A stretch of 64,000 nt of DNA, from positions 124,001 through 188,000 of the forward strand of contig VDFB02321262.1 of the NCBI GenBank assembly GCA_007258455.2, given 5' to 3'. A program made the translations under genes and the position numbers. Shown here piece by piece: positions 34,960-46,195 of the stretch (position 1 is its first letter; each line of letters opens with the position of its first letter). The notes under the pieces are model-generated. The model worked only from the letters and a program-made list of their open reading frames with translations, had not been told where the DNA came from and did no database searches. Source of the stretch: Sequoia sempervirens (Eukaryota; Streptophyta; Pinopsida; Cupressales; Cupressaceae).

Positions 34960-35568
34960 TTGTTCTAAATGTATTTCAGTTTATGATGAAGAGTGGAAGG
35001 CACACCATTCATTGCATGAATCCACAGTCTACCTAAGATAAGATTACATGAAATTTAATGAGGCATAACATGGATTGTTGTATTCAATGTGGCCAATCCA
35101 GCTGTAAGAGGTATAATGATCACCCCAAGTGGTTTCATTTTGACATTGTCAAATCCCTTAATAGATAAAGAATCAGGTTGAATGTTCAAGTGATCAATTC
35201 CAAGCCTATCTAGAAGGCTCACACTACATACATTAACCCCTGAGCCAGTTTCAACAAGGTTTTGCTTGATCCCTTTTATTTTTTATTGAGATATAAACAT
35301 GAAATCATCATTTTGATTTTCACTTCCAAAGGGGGGAGTTCACTTTGGTGGAAAACAATGTCAGCCTTTAATCCTTGAAACATGCTACTATGTTATTTGG
35401 TTGCATATTAGAAGGGATAGGAACTTGTTGCAAGGCCGTTTGAAGCATAGTGTAATAGGTAGGTGAATTTTGAAGAAGGTCCCAAAGGGATATCTTTGCA
35501 GTAGTGTTCTTAAGTTGTTCAATGAGATTGTACTCCCTTAATCGACGAGCAGGAGGAAAATTAGGCAA
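34960..35568 (-). pseudogene. Element C aspartic protease
   Basis: The N-terminal pre-protease block NTTAKISLWDLLQNSPTYYT is at 35,450-35,530. The core reads NLVETGSGVNVC at about 35,240-35,270: the active site is ETGSG, so the catalytic Asp has become Glu. It continues with IKGFDNVKMKPLG and the C-terminal LILGRLWIHAMNGVPS near 35,000. One TAA and a frameshift separate the parts. Confidence 0.82.
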
Positions 35569-35652
35569 AGGTAGGGAAATTGGGGTTGGTTGTTGTGGGG
35601 ATAGATTGTTTATAGTGTTGTATGTATAAGAAACAATATTATGATGCAGTTG

Positions 35653-36366
35653 TCATGACACATTATTCTGAGGTGGGTAAAGGGTGAATTCAGGTTTAGG
35701 TGGATGTTTATGTGATGGTGGGTAAAGGATGAGCTTAGGTTGGCATGGATCTTGTTGTTTGTGTGAAGGTGAGTAGAGAATTAGAGGTTTCTTAGGATGG
35801 CCCATGGGGTATGTATGAGGTCCATTGATCGAGGTGGATCTAATAAACACTTGCGCATTCATAACCTCAATGGTCTTGGTTTGATGTATCTCTAATAAGG
35901 GGCAATCTAGAATCACCTATTTATCTGAGGAAGACACATTACTATGGTTGTCATTTGCTAGAACCATGATATTCTCCCTAGGAGGAGAATTTTTAGGAGA
36001 ACTACTAATCGAATTTTCTTGATATTCATGAATTGGTTCTTCTAAAATGACTTCATCACATGTAGGGGAATGATTAATGGTTGAATTTTCGTTTTGATCA
36101 AGAATGGGAAGATGGGGGTAAGATTCTATGTGATTATCATTTTTTTGTATGGTTGCATTCTCTTATTCCATATTATCTACCCTAATAGGAGAGCTTGAAA
36201 TATGGTCATCTAAGGTTGAAGTTTGTAAAGTAACTTCATCACAAGTGGGGTAGGCATCAAGAGAAGGACCACTATGATTTTCAAATAGATTGTCCCAAAC
36301 AGTTGGAGCATTATGGAATGAAGGGTCAAGATTCTCAGGACTCTTAATAGGTATATCTTCTAACAC
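35653..36366 (-). pseudogene. Element C Pro/Tyr repeat segment upstream of PR
   Basis: Two short open pieces. 35653-35916 carries three repeats of the form P(K/E)LILYPPSHK; 36163-36366 continues the acidic protein with TSTLDDHISSSPI. Together with the next ORF upstream they form one long 5' protein broken by shifts. No known domain. Confidence 0.5.
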
Positions 36367-36384
36367 TAGCCTATCCTCTTTGCA

Positions 36385-37173
36385 TCAAGGAGGGATATTA
36401 GAAGAAGGGAAATTTTGATTGTTATAGTTAGGGAGACTATTTAGGAATGTTTCTATGATCTCATGTTCTTGTTGTGCAACATCTTTCAAAGGGGAATGAG
36501 GAGATGGACAATCAAAACCCTCAATATCTTCATCACTAATAGGAGAGGTGTTGGGAGAAGAAAAAGTATGATTTTCATGATAAATGATAAGTTCATTCCT
36601 TGGTTCCCTAATTTCTTCCAAAAGAGGAGAGGAAGGGGAAGGATCATAAACATGTTTATCATAGATCATGCAAGTTTTCTTATCTAACACCAACATATCC
36701 TCATCACTATCACAGGAGAATAAGACACTAGAAGATGAACATAGGTAGGTTTCAATGATGTCTTGTTGTGATGTGTGATTTCCATGATTACTTATCATTA
36801 TGCCCTCTTGTTTAGTAATGTTTTGTTGAATAGGAGAGGTGAGAGGAGAGAAACAACTCAGATTTTCAAAACTCCCATCAATTGGTTCTTCTAACACTAT
36901 AATATCTTCTTCACAAGTAGGAGAAATAATAGGAGAAGAACAAATGTGATTGTTATGATTACCCAAGGTTTCTTTCACTAGACTAACCTCATCCACATAA
37001 TGGAAACTAGGAGAGGGATCTATAACGAACAAAAAGAGAGGGGAAAGGACCTCATATTCATATGCCCTTAACAAAACTTTCTTACAACATGCAATAAGAT
37101 CCAAAAATAGAACATGAAGGATGATAACTATAGATTTTTGTAATGAAAACATGATGTAATGATTATTATACAA
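36385..37173 (-). CDS. Element C N-terminal acidic repeat ORF (unknown)
   Basis: Open 262-codon frame starting about 890 bases after the primer site. From residue 55 onward it repeats a pattern of SSP.(T/I)SP...DEDI...., EI(I)ETFL.S, and N(H)ENHT. Strongly acidic and Ser/Pro-rich, with no Gag core. It occupies the Gag position, as does the different acidic repeat protein of B. Function unknown. Confidence 0.6.
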   Translation of the reverse strand: MYNNHYIMFSLQKSIVIILHVLFLDLIACCKKVLLRAYEYEVLSPLFLFVIDPSPSFHYVDEVSLVKETLGNHNNHICSSPIISPTCEEDIIVLEEPIDGSFENLSCFSPLTSPIQQNITKQEGIMISNHGNHTSQQDIIETYLCSSSSVLFSCDSDEDMLVLDKKTCMIYDKHVYDPSPSSPLLEEIREPRNELIIYHENHTFSSPNTSPISDEDIEGFDCPSPHSPLKDVAQQEHEIIETFLNSLPNYNNQNFPSSNIPP

Positions 37174-38062
37174 ATTTTAAATGTAACCATTTGAAAGCAA
37201 ATATGCAAAAGAGGAATGTAATTTTGCAGATTTTAAGGATGACAATTGACTGATTATATGATGTAACAATATGAAAATGAAAACTTGAAATTTAAACCAT
37301 GTATGAAATGAGCTAATTTAAGCAAGATCTAATGAAATGCATGTTATAGAAACTCATCCAACTAATACAGGTAGTTGATGGAAGCAAACAAAAGCTTAAA
37401 AATAGGGTTTTCAGCTCTATAAAAGGTTGTTTGAGGGGTTAACAAGGACTAAGTCGCCCAAGGTTGCGGATTAGTCCCAGTAGGGATTTTTTTGATATTT
37501 TTTATGGATGTTGATGGTCTATGTACTGTATAATGTAGATCTAAGATGTAAATACAAAATTTAAGAGATTTTCAATGATTTAAGATGCAAAAATGCTCAT
37601 AATTGAAATAATTTCAAAAATGACTATCCATAAATAATGATTTTGACCTAAAGGCATAGAAAAAATGTTCCTAAGACTTTCTAGACTTATAGTATATGAT
37701 ACTAGGAGGCTTAGGAAGCACAAAAATTATCTTTCTGACATTGTATCAGACAATGAAAAATCTAGACTGGGACTAAGTTGCTCAGAATGGAGGATTAGTC
37801 CTAGTTAGATTTTTTTTCAAAATTTCCAAAAAATTTCAATGGATTTTGATACTTTTTAAATTGTATAATGCAGACCTAAGATGGAGATGCAGAATTTTAG
37901 AAATTCTCAATGAAATTATATGCAATAATGTAAGCTAAATGAGATTTTCACTAATACAAGTTTTTGAAATCCTAGAATGCAAAACAATGCAAAACCTAAT
38001 GCAATGTTTGATGCAAGCTATGTAAAGGACTCCAAATTAGAAAAGATAAGTATTCAAAATTT
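37174..38062 (-). other. Element C 5' leader
   Basis: No ORF of note. It contains two similar blocks with ACTAAGT(C/T)GC(C/T)CA...GATTAGTCC (37,449-37,500 and 37,770-37,815), which resemble a GGGACTAAGTC..CAC motif repeated inside the C LTRs (31,550, 32,223, 38,566, 39,240). Confidence 0.5.
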
Positions 38063-38072
38063 GGGTTCACCA
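38063..38072 (-). promoter_or_regulatory. Element C primer-binding site (tRNA-Trp-like, 10 bases)
   Basis: Minus-strand TGGTGAACCC, three bases after the LTR end CTACA, matches the first ten bases of the tRNA-Trp complement exactly; the match stops there. Confidence 0.7.
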
Positions 38073-38075
38073 AAA

Positions 38076-39701
38076 TGTAGACAATGATTTTGGATTGCCC
38101 AACTTTTTTAGCTCCTTCTAGGGTTTTTCACCTAAAAGGAGAAAGGGATGGGGTCCAAAACGTAAATTTCTACTCTCAAGATTAATGTAGATGAGATGTA
38201 TTGTGTCTAATTATGATGTCTAAGTGCAATAAACTAAAAAAGAAAGATAATTATTAAGAATAAACCTAAGAAATGTGAAGTGTTGGGAAACACATTATGA
38301 TATGCAGAAAGATGAAACAAATGTAATAAATGACAAAACAAAGATGCAAGATAGAAACTATGCACCTAGAAACTGATGAAGAGCTAACTGGGGATTGAAG
38401 AGACCTCTGAAATTCTAAAAAAATTAATTTTTAAGCCAACTGGGACACTTACTCCAAGCTGGGTGACTTAGTCCCAGATCAAGGAAACTACCCAAAAAAC
38501 CATTTCTGCCAAATGGGTATCCAAATCTGCAAAAAATTCCAATAAATAGGTTCAATGGGACTAATTTTCCACTATTGGCAACTTAGTCCACTTCTGAATT
38601 TTTGAAAATTTGAAAGAGGAAATAGAATACCTTGGTCTGCACTCCAGTTCCCTACAAGTGTCTACTTCTAAAACTCTGATTTTCAGGCCTAAAAGTGACT
38701 TTTGTTGATATTTTAATCTTGAAAGGAATAAGATGACTCCAATAAGTCTTCAACCTTATCTTTAATGATCTGCAAACCCTTAAAGTTCCTAAATCTACAA
38801 ACACACAATGAAAGAGAAAGAAATGGTGAATGTTAGGGCATGGGGGTTTGCCTTGGTTAAACCTCTTTTTAGGTAATTAAACCAAATGAAGAAAGAATGT
38901 AATGAACCATGCAATAATGGATTTAATACCTTTCCATGATGTTTGATCTTGAATTTTTGCAGCAAAACATGGAGAATCTACCCTTGAATGTCTTTAGAAG
39001 CTATCTTGATGACTTACAATGATAGAACCCTAGTTTTCTTAACTTGAGAACATGATGGATGATGGATGAAAGATGATGAGTTATGAATTAGGGTGAGTTA
39101 GGTCAAATGAGAGGTAAAACCCTATATTTATACACAATTATGCCCTAAATATTGAAAATACCTCATCACAGGCCAACCTTAGGTCTTAAGGAATAAAAAC
39201 TCAAAAGAAATTTAAATTTATTTTCATTTTTGAGCCAAATGGGACTAAGTCCCCACCAATGGCGACTTAGTCCACTTGGGAATTTCTAATTGGATGTCAG
39301 GAATTGTGATAATTTAAATGGTGTTTATCAAGTTCTTCTTCAACAAGACACTTAAGGCCTGTAAGTGTATAAAGGGGCCATTTAAAGTATAAGAAAGGTG
39401 CAAATATTGATGACAAGCCTATGAAAGTGTAAAATTTTGTTACAAGACTTTACAACACTTTGAAACAGGTCTTGGTAAGGTTATTTAGGTGAATTATGAT
39501 ATTACGGTCTTAGAAAAGTGTGAAAATGTGTTACAACACCTTTACAAGACATCAATAAATGCATTTTATTCAATTTGCAAGGTCCCAAGACCTAATGTGG
39601 ATGTGTAAAGCACCTCACAACACCAAATCAAGGCCTCATTAAGTCCAATTTGTCATCAATTATTCCCATATCAAGAAAAGTATACACTTTTTGGTGACAC
39701 A
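38076..39701 (-). repeat. Element C 5' LTR
   Basis: 1,626 bases; minus strand TGTGTCACCA ... TGTCTACA. Matches 31055-32685 throughout and is followed by TSD TCTAT at 39702-39706. Confidence 0.94.
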
Positions 39702-40340
39702 TCTATATTTCTATATCATGGTCTATTTGGTTGCCTATGGAGGCAGAAAAACCAAATTGAGGGTTTAACTAAGGCAAGCCCCAACATTTTCTCATTTCTA
39801 TGTGTGCAAGTGTTTATCCATGAGGAGCTTGCAAGAGGCTGGACCTATCATGAGTTGAATATCTCTCCCTCTTCCTCATCATTTTTCTTAGTAGTTAGTT
39901 TATTTATCTTTCAAGTATTCTTGTTGTGCCTCTTTAGATTTTATGCATTTCCTACATTTTGTTCATTTTTGTTAAAACTGTTAGACTTTACAATTCAATT
40001 TGTCAGCAGGTTTTGAGTGTTTTAGGTTTCAAACTCTAATTTTTATCTGTACGAGACTCAAACACGCCATAGAGATGCAAGCGTATTGCACTATCATCCT
40101 TGGTCCACACTCACATCCTCTATTCGAGAGCTTGTCAAACTATTTTCTAATACCTTTGAGGTCTGTTCATTTGACTTTTGAAGTCTTCCATCCAAAAAAC
40201 CAAAAAATATAGTTTAGTCCTCCCTTAATTTGTCACCCTACCACTTGACCTTTCATCATTGGGGTAACCTAGAGCAATCTATCCCTTGTAGACTCTTCCA
40301 TGTCCTAGAGACTTGGGAGTGAGGGATCCTCTTCGTTACA
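39702..40340 (+). repeat. Element D 3' LTR, second part
   Basis: Starts with C's right TSD (TCTAT 39702-39706) and matches D's 5' LTR from about 24,705 to 25,360, ending CGTTACA. It includes the shared block GGAGGCAGAAAAACCAAATT near 39,740. Confidence 0.92.
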
Positions 40341-40345
40341 AGTTG

Positions 40346-41330
40346 ATATCCTCTTTCGTAAATGGCTTCCATTTCTTTCAAGGAAGGTGGTATCTCATAA
40401 TCAGTTTCATCATAAGTGGATGTGTAGCTTGTGTCTTCTTCTTTGCTAGAAGTTATAGATTCATATCATTTTAATGATTTTATGATAGATTGTGTTGATA
40501 TCATTGAGGCTTCTTTGATCTTTTTTGGTTTTGATTGTGTGATTTTGTATTCACTCATGAATGTAGGTGTAAAATATAATGAACCCCAATCATCATCCAA
40601 CAATTTTTTCATCAATGAAAGTCACTCATCTTTATCTTCTTTTTGAAAAGTTTCCAATTTTGAGGTTGGTATCAATGTTCTCAGAGGACTTTTCATTCCT
40701 TTCTCATTTTGTAAACAATTTTCAAATTTTGGATCAGCTTTTATCGTGTAAAGTTGCTTGTTGTAAGTGTATTTCTTTAAACAGTGAAGAATTGAAGGCA
40801 CTCCTTTCATCTCATGAATCCAAGGTCTACCCAAGAGAATATTCTATGAAATATCATGAGGCATGACATGGATAGGAGTTTGTAACATAACTCTACCAAC
40901 TTTGACAAGTAATGTTATCACACCAAATGATTGTTTTCCCACATTGTCAAAACCACAAATAGACAAAGAATATGGTTGAATCTTAATCTGATCTACCCTA
41001 ATTTTCTCAAAAATATTTACACTACAAAAATTAAGCCTTGACCTATTATCAATAGAGTATTTTTAATCCCAACCTTGTCAATAACAACCAGTGGCATCAG
41101 AGCATCATTTTTTTTTGCATTTCCAAATGAGGTAATTCACTTTGATGGAAGATAATATCCACATTAACCAAATTCATACCTTCAACTATGGTTGCTGCAT
41201 CATTCAATTGCACACTAGGAGGGACCACAACTTTTTGTAAAGAATTTTGAAGCATCCCATGGTAAGTAGGTGATGTTTGAATTAGGTACCACAAGGAAAT
41301 ATGAGCACGAGTGTTATGAAGTTGTTCCAC
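40346..41330 (-). pseudogene. Element E aspartic protease, linker and N-terminal half of G-patch
   Basis: The pre-protease block HISLWYLIQTSPTYHGMLQN is at 41,097-41,330. The active-site region near 41,040-41,060 reads LIDNRSRLNFC (D-N-R-S instead of D-S/T-G-S). IQPYSLSICGFDNVG follows, then LLGRPWIHEMKGVPS near 40,815. The linker has PSLKEMEAIYERGYQL up to the D insertion, and the frame runs on as LKQFGYNGKGCG at 1,678. Element C is its closest relative here. Confidence 0.82.
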
Positions 41331-42792
41331 AAGATCATAATTCTTTCCATTATGTTGAGGTAAATGAGGGACACTAGGTAAATAGGTTGTGGAAGCGATA
41401 TTAATGATGGAATGTTTTGTGTTTTTCTTGGTTGCTTGTTATTCCTTGTGTTATATGTATGAGAAACTAATTTTTAACTTGGTTGTTGTGACACATGATT
41501 ATTAGTCAGTTATTTTCCAAAGTTTAAGATATGAACTTGAGGTTTTGGTTTTCTTTGAGGTGGTCCTATGATAAGTATAGGTTTGGTTTGGACTTGATGT
41601 TTTTGCTTAGATGGTTAAATGATAAGTTGTGTGATTGCATTGATTTTTTTGTTGTTGTGTAATAATGTTGCAAGCCTTAGTGGATGATCTAGGTGAGATG
41701 AAGTCCTCAAGGGCTTCATGTAACATATCAAAGTCATTAAAACTAAAGGGCTTCATAGGTATACAATGCACTTGTAGAAAGAGATTTGACATGATTAAAT
41801 TACTATGCTTTCTCCAAGACTATCATTAATTTACAATGCATGTTGAAGCTAACTAGGGTTAAAAACGTATTTACAAACCTATTATAGATTTGAAAATCAG
41901 ATTCCAAACTTACAAACTAACAATAGATATCAATCTATTCCTGAGTTCTGAGGTTATTTTTGGAGGATTGGGATGCTCTAGGGCATCTGGGTCCTAGTAG
42001 GGCTCTTTCTAAAATTTTAGTTTCAAAGGCTTTAGTAAACTGTGTAACTATTTGCAAACCCAGGTTGGAAATTAGTTATGTTGTTTTGTGACCTTTGAAA
42101 TTGGAAATGTGTTGTAATAATCTAGGGTTTTGAATTTTTCCAAAATGATAACTAATCTAACCAAATTATGTAATGATTCAAAAAATGTAAACAATTTTCC
42201 TACAAATCTAATAAATGCAAACAATGAATTGCAACAATTTTTCCAAATTTATAACAAATTAAGCAAAATGACACCTTTTTTAACATGTAATAACACCTTT
42301 TTAGAATTTCAAAGAAAACATTAGCAAGAAAAAATAGGGTGAAATTACAGAGATGAAGATCTATGAAAAGTTTTTTCTGAGCCATCTGTAGCAGGATAAA
42401 GGCACTCAATGTCGTATGGGTCCTTGATAGGCTTTAAAAAACTGAAAAAGTTGAATGTTTATGTTGTTATTCAAGGATGTTTCTTCTATCTGCAAATAGG
42501 TTTGACAGTGACTATTTTCCCAAATTTTTCTCAATTTAACTCAAATGCAAATGTTGGACAATGTTTGAACAACAAATCACAATTGTGAATGCAATTTTGA
42601 ATGTATAATTGACCTATATGACTAATAATAACCCTATTGCAACCTATGATTCAATATGAGATGCATTTTTTGAATTTTTATGACTTTTTTATGATGCAAA
42701 AACAAAACCATAAATGAGAAACACAAAATAATATAATAAAAAACCTTGATCTAGGGTTGAATCACTTCAAATTTTAGAAGGTATATGATGTC
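41331..42792 (-). other. Element E region between primer site and protease
   Basis: Only short frames, e.g. 41,607-41,792 (MSNLFLQVHCIPMKPFSFND...). No Gag core or knuckle found, so E as read lacks gag. Decay could hide one, but B and C also lack a Gag core at this position. Confidence 0.55.
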
Positions 42793-42810
42793 AAAATGTC
42801 GGGTTCACCA
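42793..42810 (-). promoter_or_regulatory. Element E primer-binding site (tRNA-Trp)
   Basis: Minus-strand TGGTGAACCCGACATTTT: the first 13 bases match the tRNA-Trp complement exactly, starting three bases after the LTR end. Confidence 0.8.
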
Positions 42811-42813
42811 AAA

Positions 42814-44620
42814 TGTAACTTAGAAAAAGGGAACCCTAAGTTTAATGTGCAAAACCTAGGATTCAATTAGGGCCTTTTTCAAGGATACATTAGGATGAAA
42901 ATCAATAAGGTTTTAATATTAACTTTCAACCATGAAGGTGAGTCAATCATACCTAGATTTGATCATTTTGGGCCTTGGAAATGGACTGGAAATGATTTTC
43001 CTTAGTTAGATTAATTGAAACATATGCCCTAATATGAAAATTACAAGAATCTAACAACTGATAAATTGAAATAGTGAATTGCAAGAATATCTAGGAAGGG
43101 AAAAGGATTGTCTACCTATCATAAAAAGTTGGATCTAGCATGCATAGGACTCATTTTCTGAAGGGTGTATGGGTCCTTATAGGCCTTTTCTAAAACTCAA
43201 AACTTGATCCAATAGCTCTTTGTCTACTCTTTGACACCTACATTGCAAACCTTCATCTTCATATCTAGACTTGCAATAAATATGCAAAAGAGATGGTGGG
43301 ATGGCTATATAGGATTTTTCCTCAATCAAACCCCTATTTTGATATTTATACCTCCACAAATAGCTAAAGATCTAATAGAAAACAATGTGTTTTCCCTAAC
43401 CTTAAGTATTTCTAAGGTTGTTATGAGCTGAGAATGCATAAAACCCTACGTAAGTGTGTTAGAGAAGGACTCCTATACATGAAAATGATAAGATCTACCT
43501 AAGAGGAAGTCAAATGCCCTTAGTAAATCTAAAACGCAATGATACCTTGCTTCAGGCTACAAGTAGGATGAAGCTTGAAGATGAGAAAACTTAAGAAATT
43601 GAGAGTAATCATGCACTAGCTAATAATCAATTAATATTTAATTAATTATTACTCTAATTTATTTTCATGCACTTAAGCTAAACTTAGGAGTTCTTTATTT
43701 AGTTAACTAAGTGCTTTTCTATATTAACTAAAGTGGGCTATTATTAGATCATTCTATCTCATCACATGTGATGATGACACTTGTCCTAATCTAATCCCTC
43801 TACTATTTAGGTTTTCTCCTATATAGCACTCAAACCCCATTGTATTATCTCTCTTGAGCTTTCATGTCTTTTGATATTCTCTTGCTTTTTTACCTTTTCT
43901 TGTTGAGGAATATAGAAATTATTTGTTTGCATATCTCTTGTGTGGAAGGTTTCTTTGTTCATTGTTTGATCCTATGGCTTGTGTTTTTCACAATTCTAAC
44001 AAAAATAAGTCATTAGGTTGAGGGAAATGGCCAAATGCATCTCCTAAACCTAGAATCTAGCATGATATTCTATTGGCATCAACCTTAAATCATGGAATAT
44101 GGCTTGATCAAATCTACAAATAAGCTTAAAGACTTGCAAATTCAAATGTGTTTGATGAAATGTAATAATCTCTTACTTCTTCCTTTTCTCCAAAATTCTC
44201 CTTAGACTTCAAATGGTGAAAAGACTAGGTATTTAAAGGAATTTCTCTATTTTTTTGAAGATTAGATCCTGGTAGCTGACATTTACAAATTGAATTTTGA
44301 ATGTTAAAATATTGACACTGACATATTCAAATTTGGGTCCCAGTAAAGTAGCAAGACTCATTTTCCCAAGGGTGAATAGGTCTTGGCCCTATTTTCTAGG
44401 ACATAAAGTATCAGCAGCAAAGCACTAACTGGATGCATTTGTTCAATGCTTGCAATTTTTTGGAAAATAATAAAATAGGCCTCAAAATGCATAACTTGGG
44501 AGATTAGAGCCTAGTTCGTAGGTGTTAAAAATGCATAAATACAAGGATCACTAAAGTAGGTCCAAACTAAGCATGAAATTATACTATCACCTATAAGGGA
44601 GTACAATTTTTTATGCTACA
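42814..44620 (-). repeat. Element E 5' LTR
   Basis: 1,807 bases; minus strand TGTAGCATAA ... CTAAGTTACA. It contains the block shared with B, D and H at 43,300-43,370 (AAACCCCTATTTTGATATTT on plus) and ends in a block like B's (GGAGTACAATTTTTTATGCT vs GGGTGCAATTTTACGAC). The matching 3' LTR is outside the window. Confidence 0.85.
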
Positions 44621-45214
44621 ATATTTAATTCAAGAACATACAAATCATTATGTAATTTACCATTAGGAACATTCCCATCTCCAATTGCTTCTACTTTACA
44701 ATATGATTATTAGCAAGTTGAAGTGGAATATTAGACATATCGGGTCACATGGGTTCAAATATCTCTTTATGAGAAGTAACATGTTTAGAGCACTTGAATC
44801 AATAACCCATTCAAGAGGTGTTGAAGCATTATAAATACAAGTAAAATCTCTTCTAGAATGATTTGCATTGTTATTAAACCTATTTGTTGATTATTATGAG
44901 GTTTATTTTGTTGACTAGTTTGCCTCATGGGACTTTTATCATTTTATTTCTTAAAACAAGTTGTGTGCAGTGTTTTTCTCCTAGTCTAAAATGCAAAAAA
45001 GAAAATGAAAATGCAAACAAGGGAATACAACACCTCAAGATTGGCCTAGTTAAACTTGAGCAAATAAAAGATGAAAAAAAATGAGTTACCTTGCCCAAGT
45101 TGATTGGTTGGTTGGCCATGTTGATTTGATCATTTTTCTGCTCCTTCAAATGGAAAATCACATGAAACTAGATGCAAAATGATGGTGAGATGATGCAGAT
45201 TCTAATGATACAAG
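44621..45214 (-). mobile_element. Element F: Ty1/copia gag-PR fragment
   Basis: Minus-strand translation near 44,690-44,880 gives NASTPLEWVIDSSA, SKHVTSHKEIFEPM, PDMSNIPLQLANNHIVK, the classical copia protease start (WVIDSGAS...). A knuckle-like Cys-rich stretch (HCTQLVL) lies just upstream at about 44,960. A possible ATG (MANQPINLGK) is at 45,118-45,120, but most of gag is missing. E cuts it on the left and an LTR borders it on the right. Several frameshifts. Confidence 0.72.
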
Positions 45215-46181
45215 TGGATATGTGAGTGGATGCACAAAGTGGATGCAAAATGAGCTCAAAAGTTATAGCAATGTAGGATGGTTGTGAGAGCTTGAAAGCT
45301 TGGTTGCTTGATTACTTGAATGTGTGAATGAATGAAATGAGGGAAAAATCCTTTAATTTTAAGGAAAATTCCCCTAATAAAATAGAGGGATGATATTTAG
45401 CCAACATGGAAGAGATGAAAGGCTATAGTGAGTTGAGGATTCACAAGCCCTCACATCTTGCCATGTGGCAATGAGGTGTCAAAGGGGAAGGTGAGGTGGA
45501 GGTACTTTAAAATACCTTGGGATTGGAACATGATTTCCTCATAAAGGAGGTCCTTGTCCCCATGTGGGAGATGTGACACATGAGGAATTTAAAATTCCTC
45601 AATAATCCACTTTGGGAAGAGGAGAACCTTTGAGGAATAAATGTGAATTTTTAATTCACATGGGGAAGAGGTTGCCTTCTTCAAAGGAGAAATAATTTAA
45701 TGAAGATTGACTTGGGGGTATGTCATAAATGGAATAAGGATTAGGTTGACCTAATCATGTAATTATGTTGTGCAAATAGGTGATTATGTGGCTAATGAAG
45801 GGTTAAGGCAAGTTGCAAGTTATGGAGGATGTGACATTAATCCTGATTAAGGATGTGCACATATAAATTAAAGATTAATTAAATAAATCCAAATTAAGAA
45901 GAATTATGGAGGATGGGACAAGGAGAGAGAAAAAGATGAATTTAAAATTTATTTAAATTCAAAAAGGTAAAGTGACCAAATTAAATAAATCAAAGCATTT
46001 ATTTAATTTAGAGAAGAAGGGGCATAAAGGTAAAGTATTTAATTATTTCCTTAGGAACCTTAGAAAAAGGGGAAATATTAATTAAATAAATCATTTAATT
46101 AATGTCGATGGGGGATGCAGAATGGACGAATAAAGTGGACAAATTTGACCATATGGGAGTGGTCAAATTCGGATTTCTACA
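45215..46181 (-). repeat. LTR assigned to element G (3' LTR), possibly shared with F
   Basis: On the minus strand it begins TGTAGAAATCCGAATTTGAC at 46181, right after a polypurine tract, and resembles A's LTR in style (AATTAAATAAATC runs). The other end is uncertain; TGGATATG at 45215 gives 967 bases, close to A's 971. The bases beyond that end (minus TTGTATCATTAGAATC) loosely resemble an initiator-Met primer site (TGGTATCAGAGC), so this may instead be F's 5' LTR or a shared LTR. Confidence 0.65.
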
Positions 46182-46195
46182 TTTTTCCCCTCTTT
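46182..46195 (-). promoter_or_regulatory. Element G polypurine tract
   Basis: Minus-strand AAAGAGGGGAAAAA abutting TGTAGAAATC, nearly identical to A's tract AAAGAGGGGCAAAA. On the plus strand it is followed by an 11-base inverted repeat (AAATACTGTTA / TAACAGTGTTT, 46198-46222), one mismatch, three-base loop. Confidence 0.85.

Larger units (their letters stand above)
31055..39701 (-). mobile_element. Element C: LTR element with acidic repeat ORF, PR, G-patch, zinc knuckle
   Basis: An 8,647-base minus-strand element bounded by TSD TCTAT (31050-31054 and 39702-39706), inside D's 3' LTR. LTRs are 1,631 and 1,626 bases. Internal order 5' to 3': weak tRNA-Trp primer site, acidic repeat ORF, Tyr/Pro-repeat segment, protease, G-patch, zinc knuckle, noncoding tail, degraded polypurine tract. 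No RT, RNase H or integrase: non-autonomous, with the same order as B. Its PR to G-patch part is closest to element E. Confidence 0.92.
1684..40340 (+). mobile_element. Element D: non-autonomous LTR element (gag-PR-unknown), carrying nested B (with A) and C
   Basis: This plus-strand LTR element is flanked by AGTTG duplications. Its own sequence is 1684-1706, 24209-31054 and 39707-40340; the rest is inserted elements B (holding A) and C. The 5' LTR ends in TTACA at 25360, followed by a tRNA-Trp-type primer site. Then come gag, a protease-like domain, a Pro/Ser-rich ORF, a polypurine tract at 30408-30426 and the 3' LTR. Its internal region is only about 5 kb and has no RT, RNase H or integrase, so it must have moved using enzymes supplied by another element. 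Confidence 0.88.
40341..44620 (-). mobile_element. Element E, right part (5' end)
   Basis: Resumes at AGTTG after D. From high to low coordinates: 5' LTR, tRNA-Trp primer site, about 1.45 kb with no clear gag, protease, linker, first half of the G-patch. Joined to 1-1,678 it forms PR, G-patch, RT and RNase H in order. The right flank ATATT at 44621-44625 would be E's TSD; its partner is outside the window. Confidence 0.9.

Noticed and set aside
44884..45084. Plus-strand open frame over the copia fragment
   Set aside because: It is antisense to the recognisable copia protease/knuckle sequence and has no domain or family support.
44986..45089. GT...TTTTGCATTTTAG intron-like stretch in the copia fragment (minus strand)
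   Set aside because: The ends look good, but T-rich sequence makes such matches common, and the neighbouring frame is too decayed to test whether splicing would join a gag.
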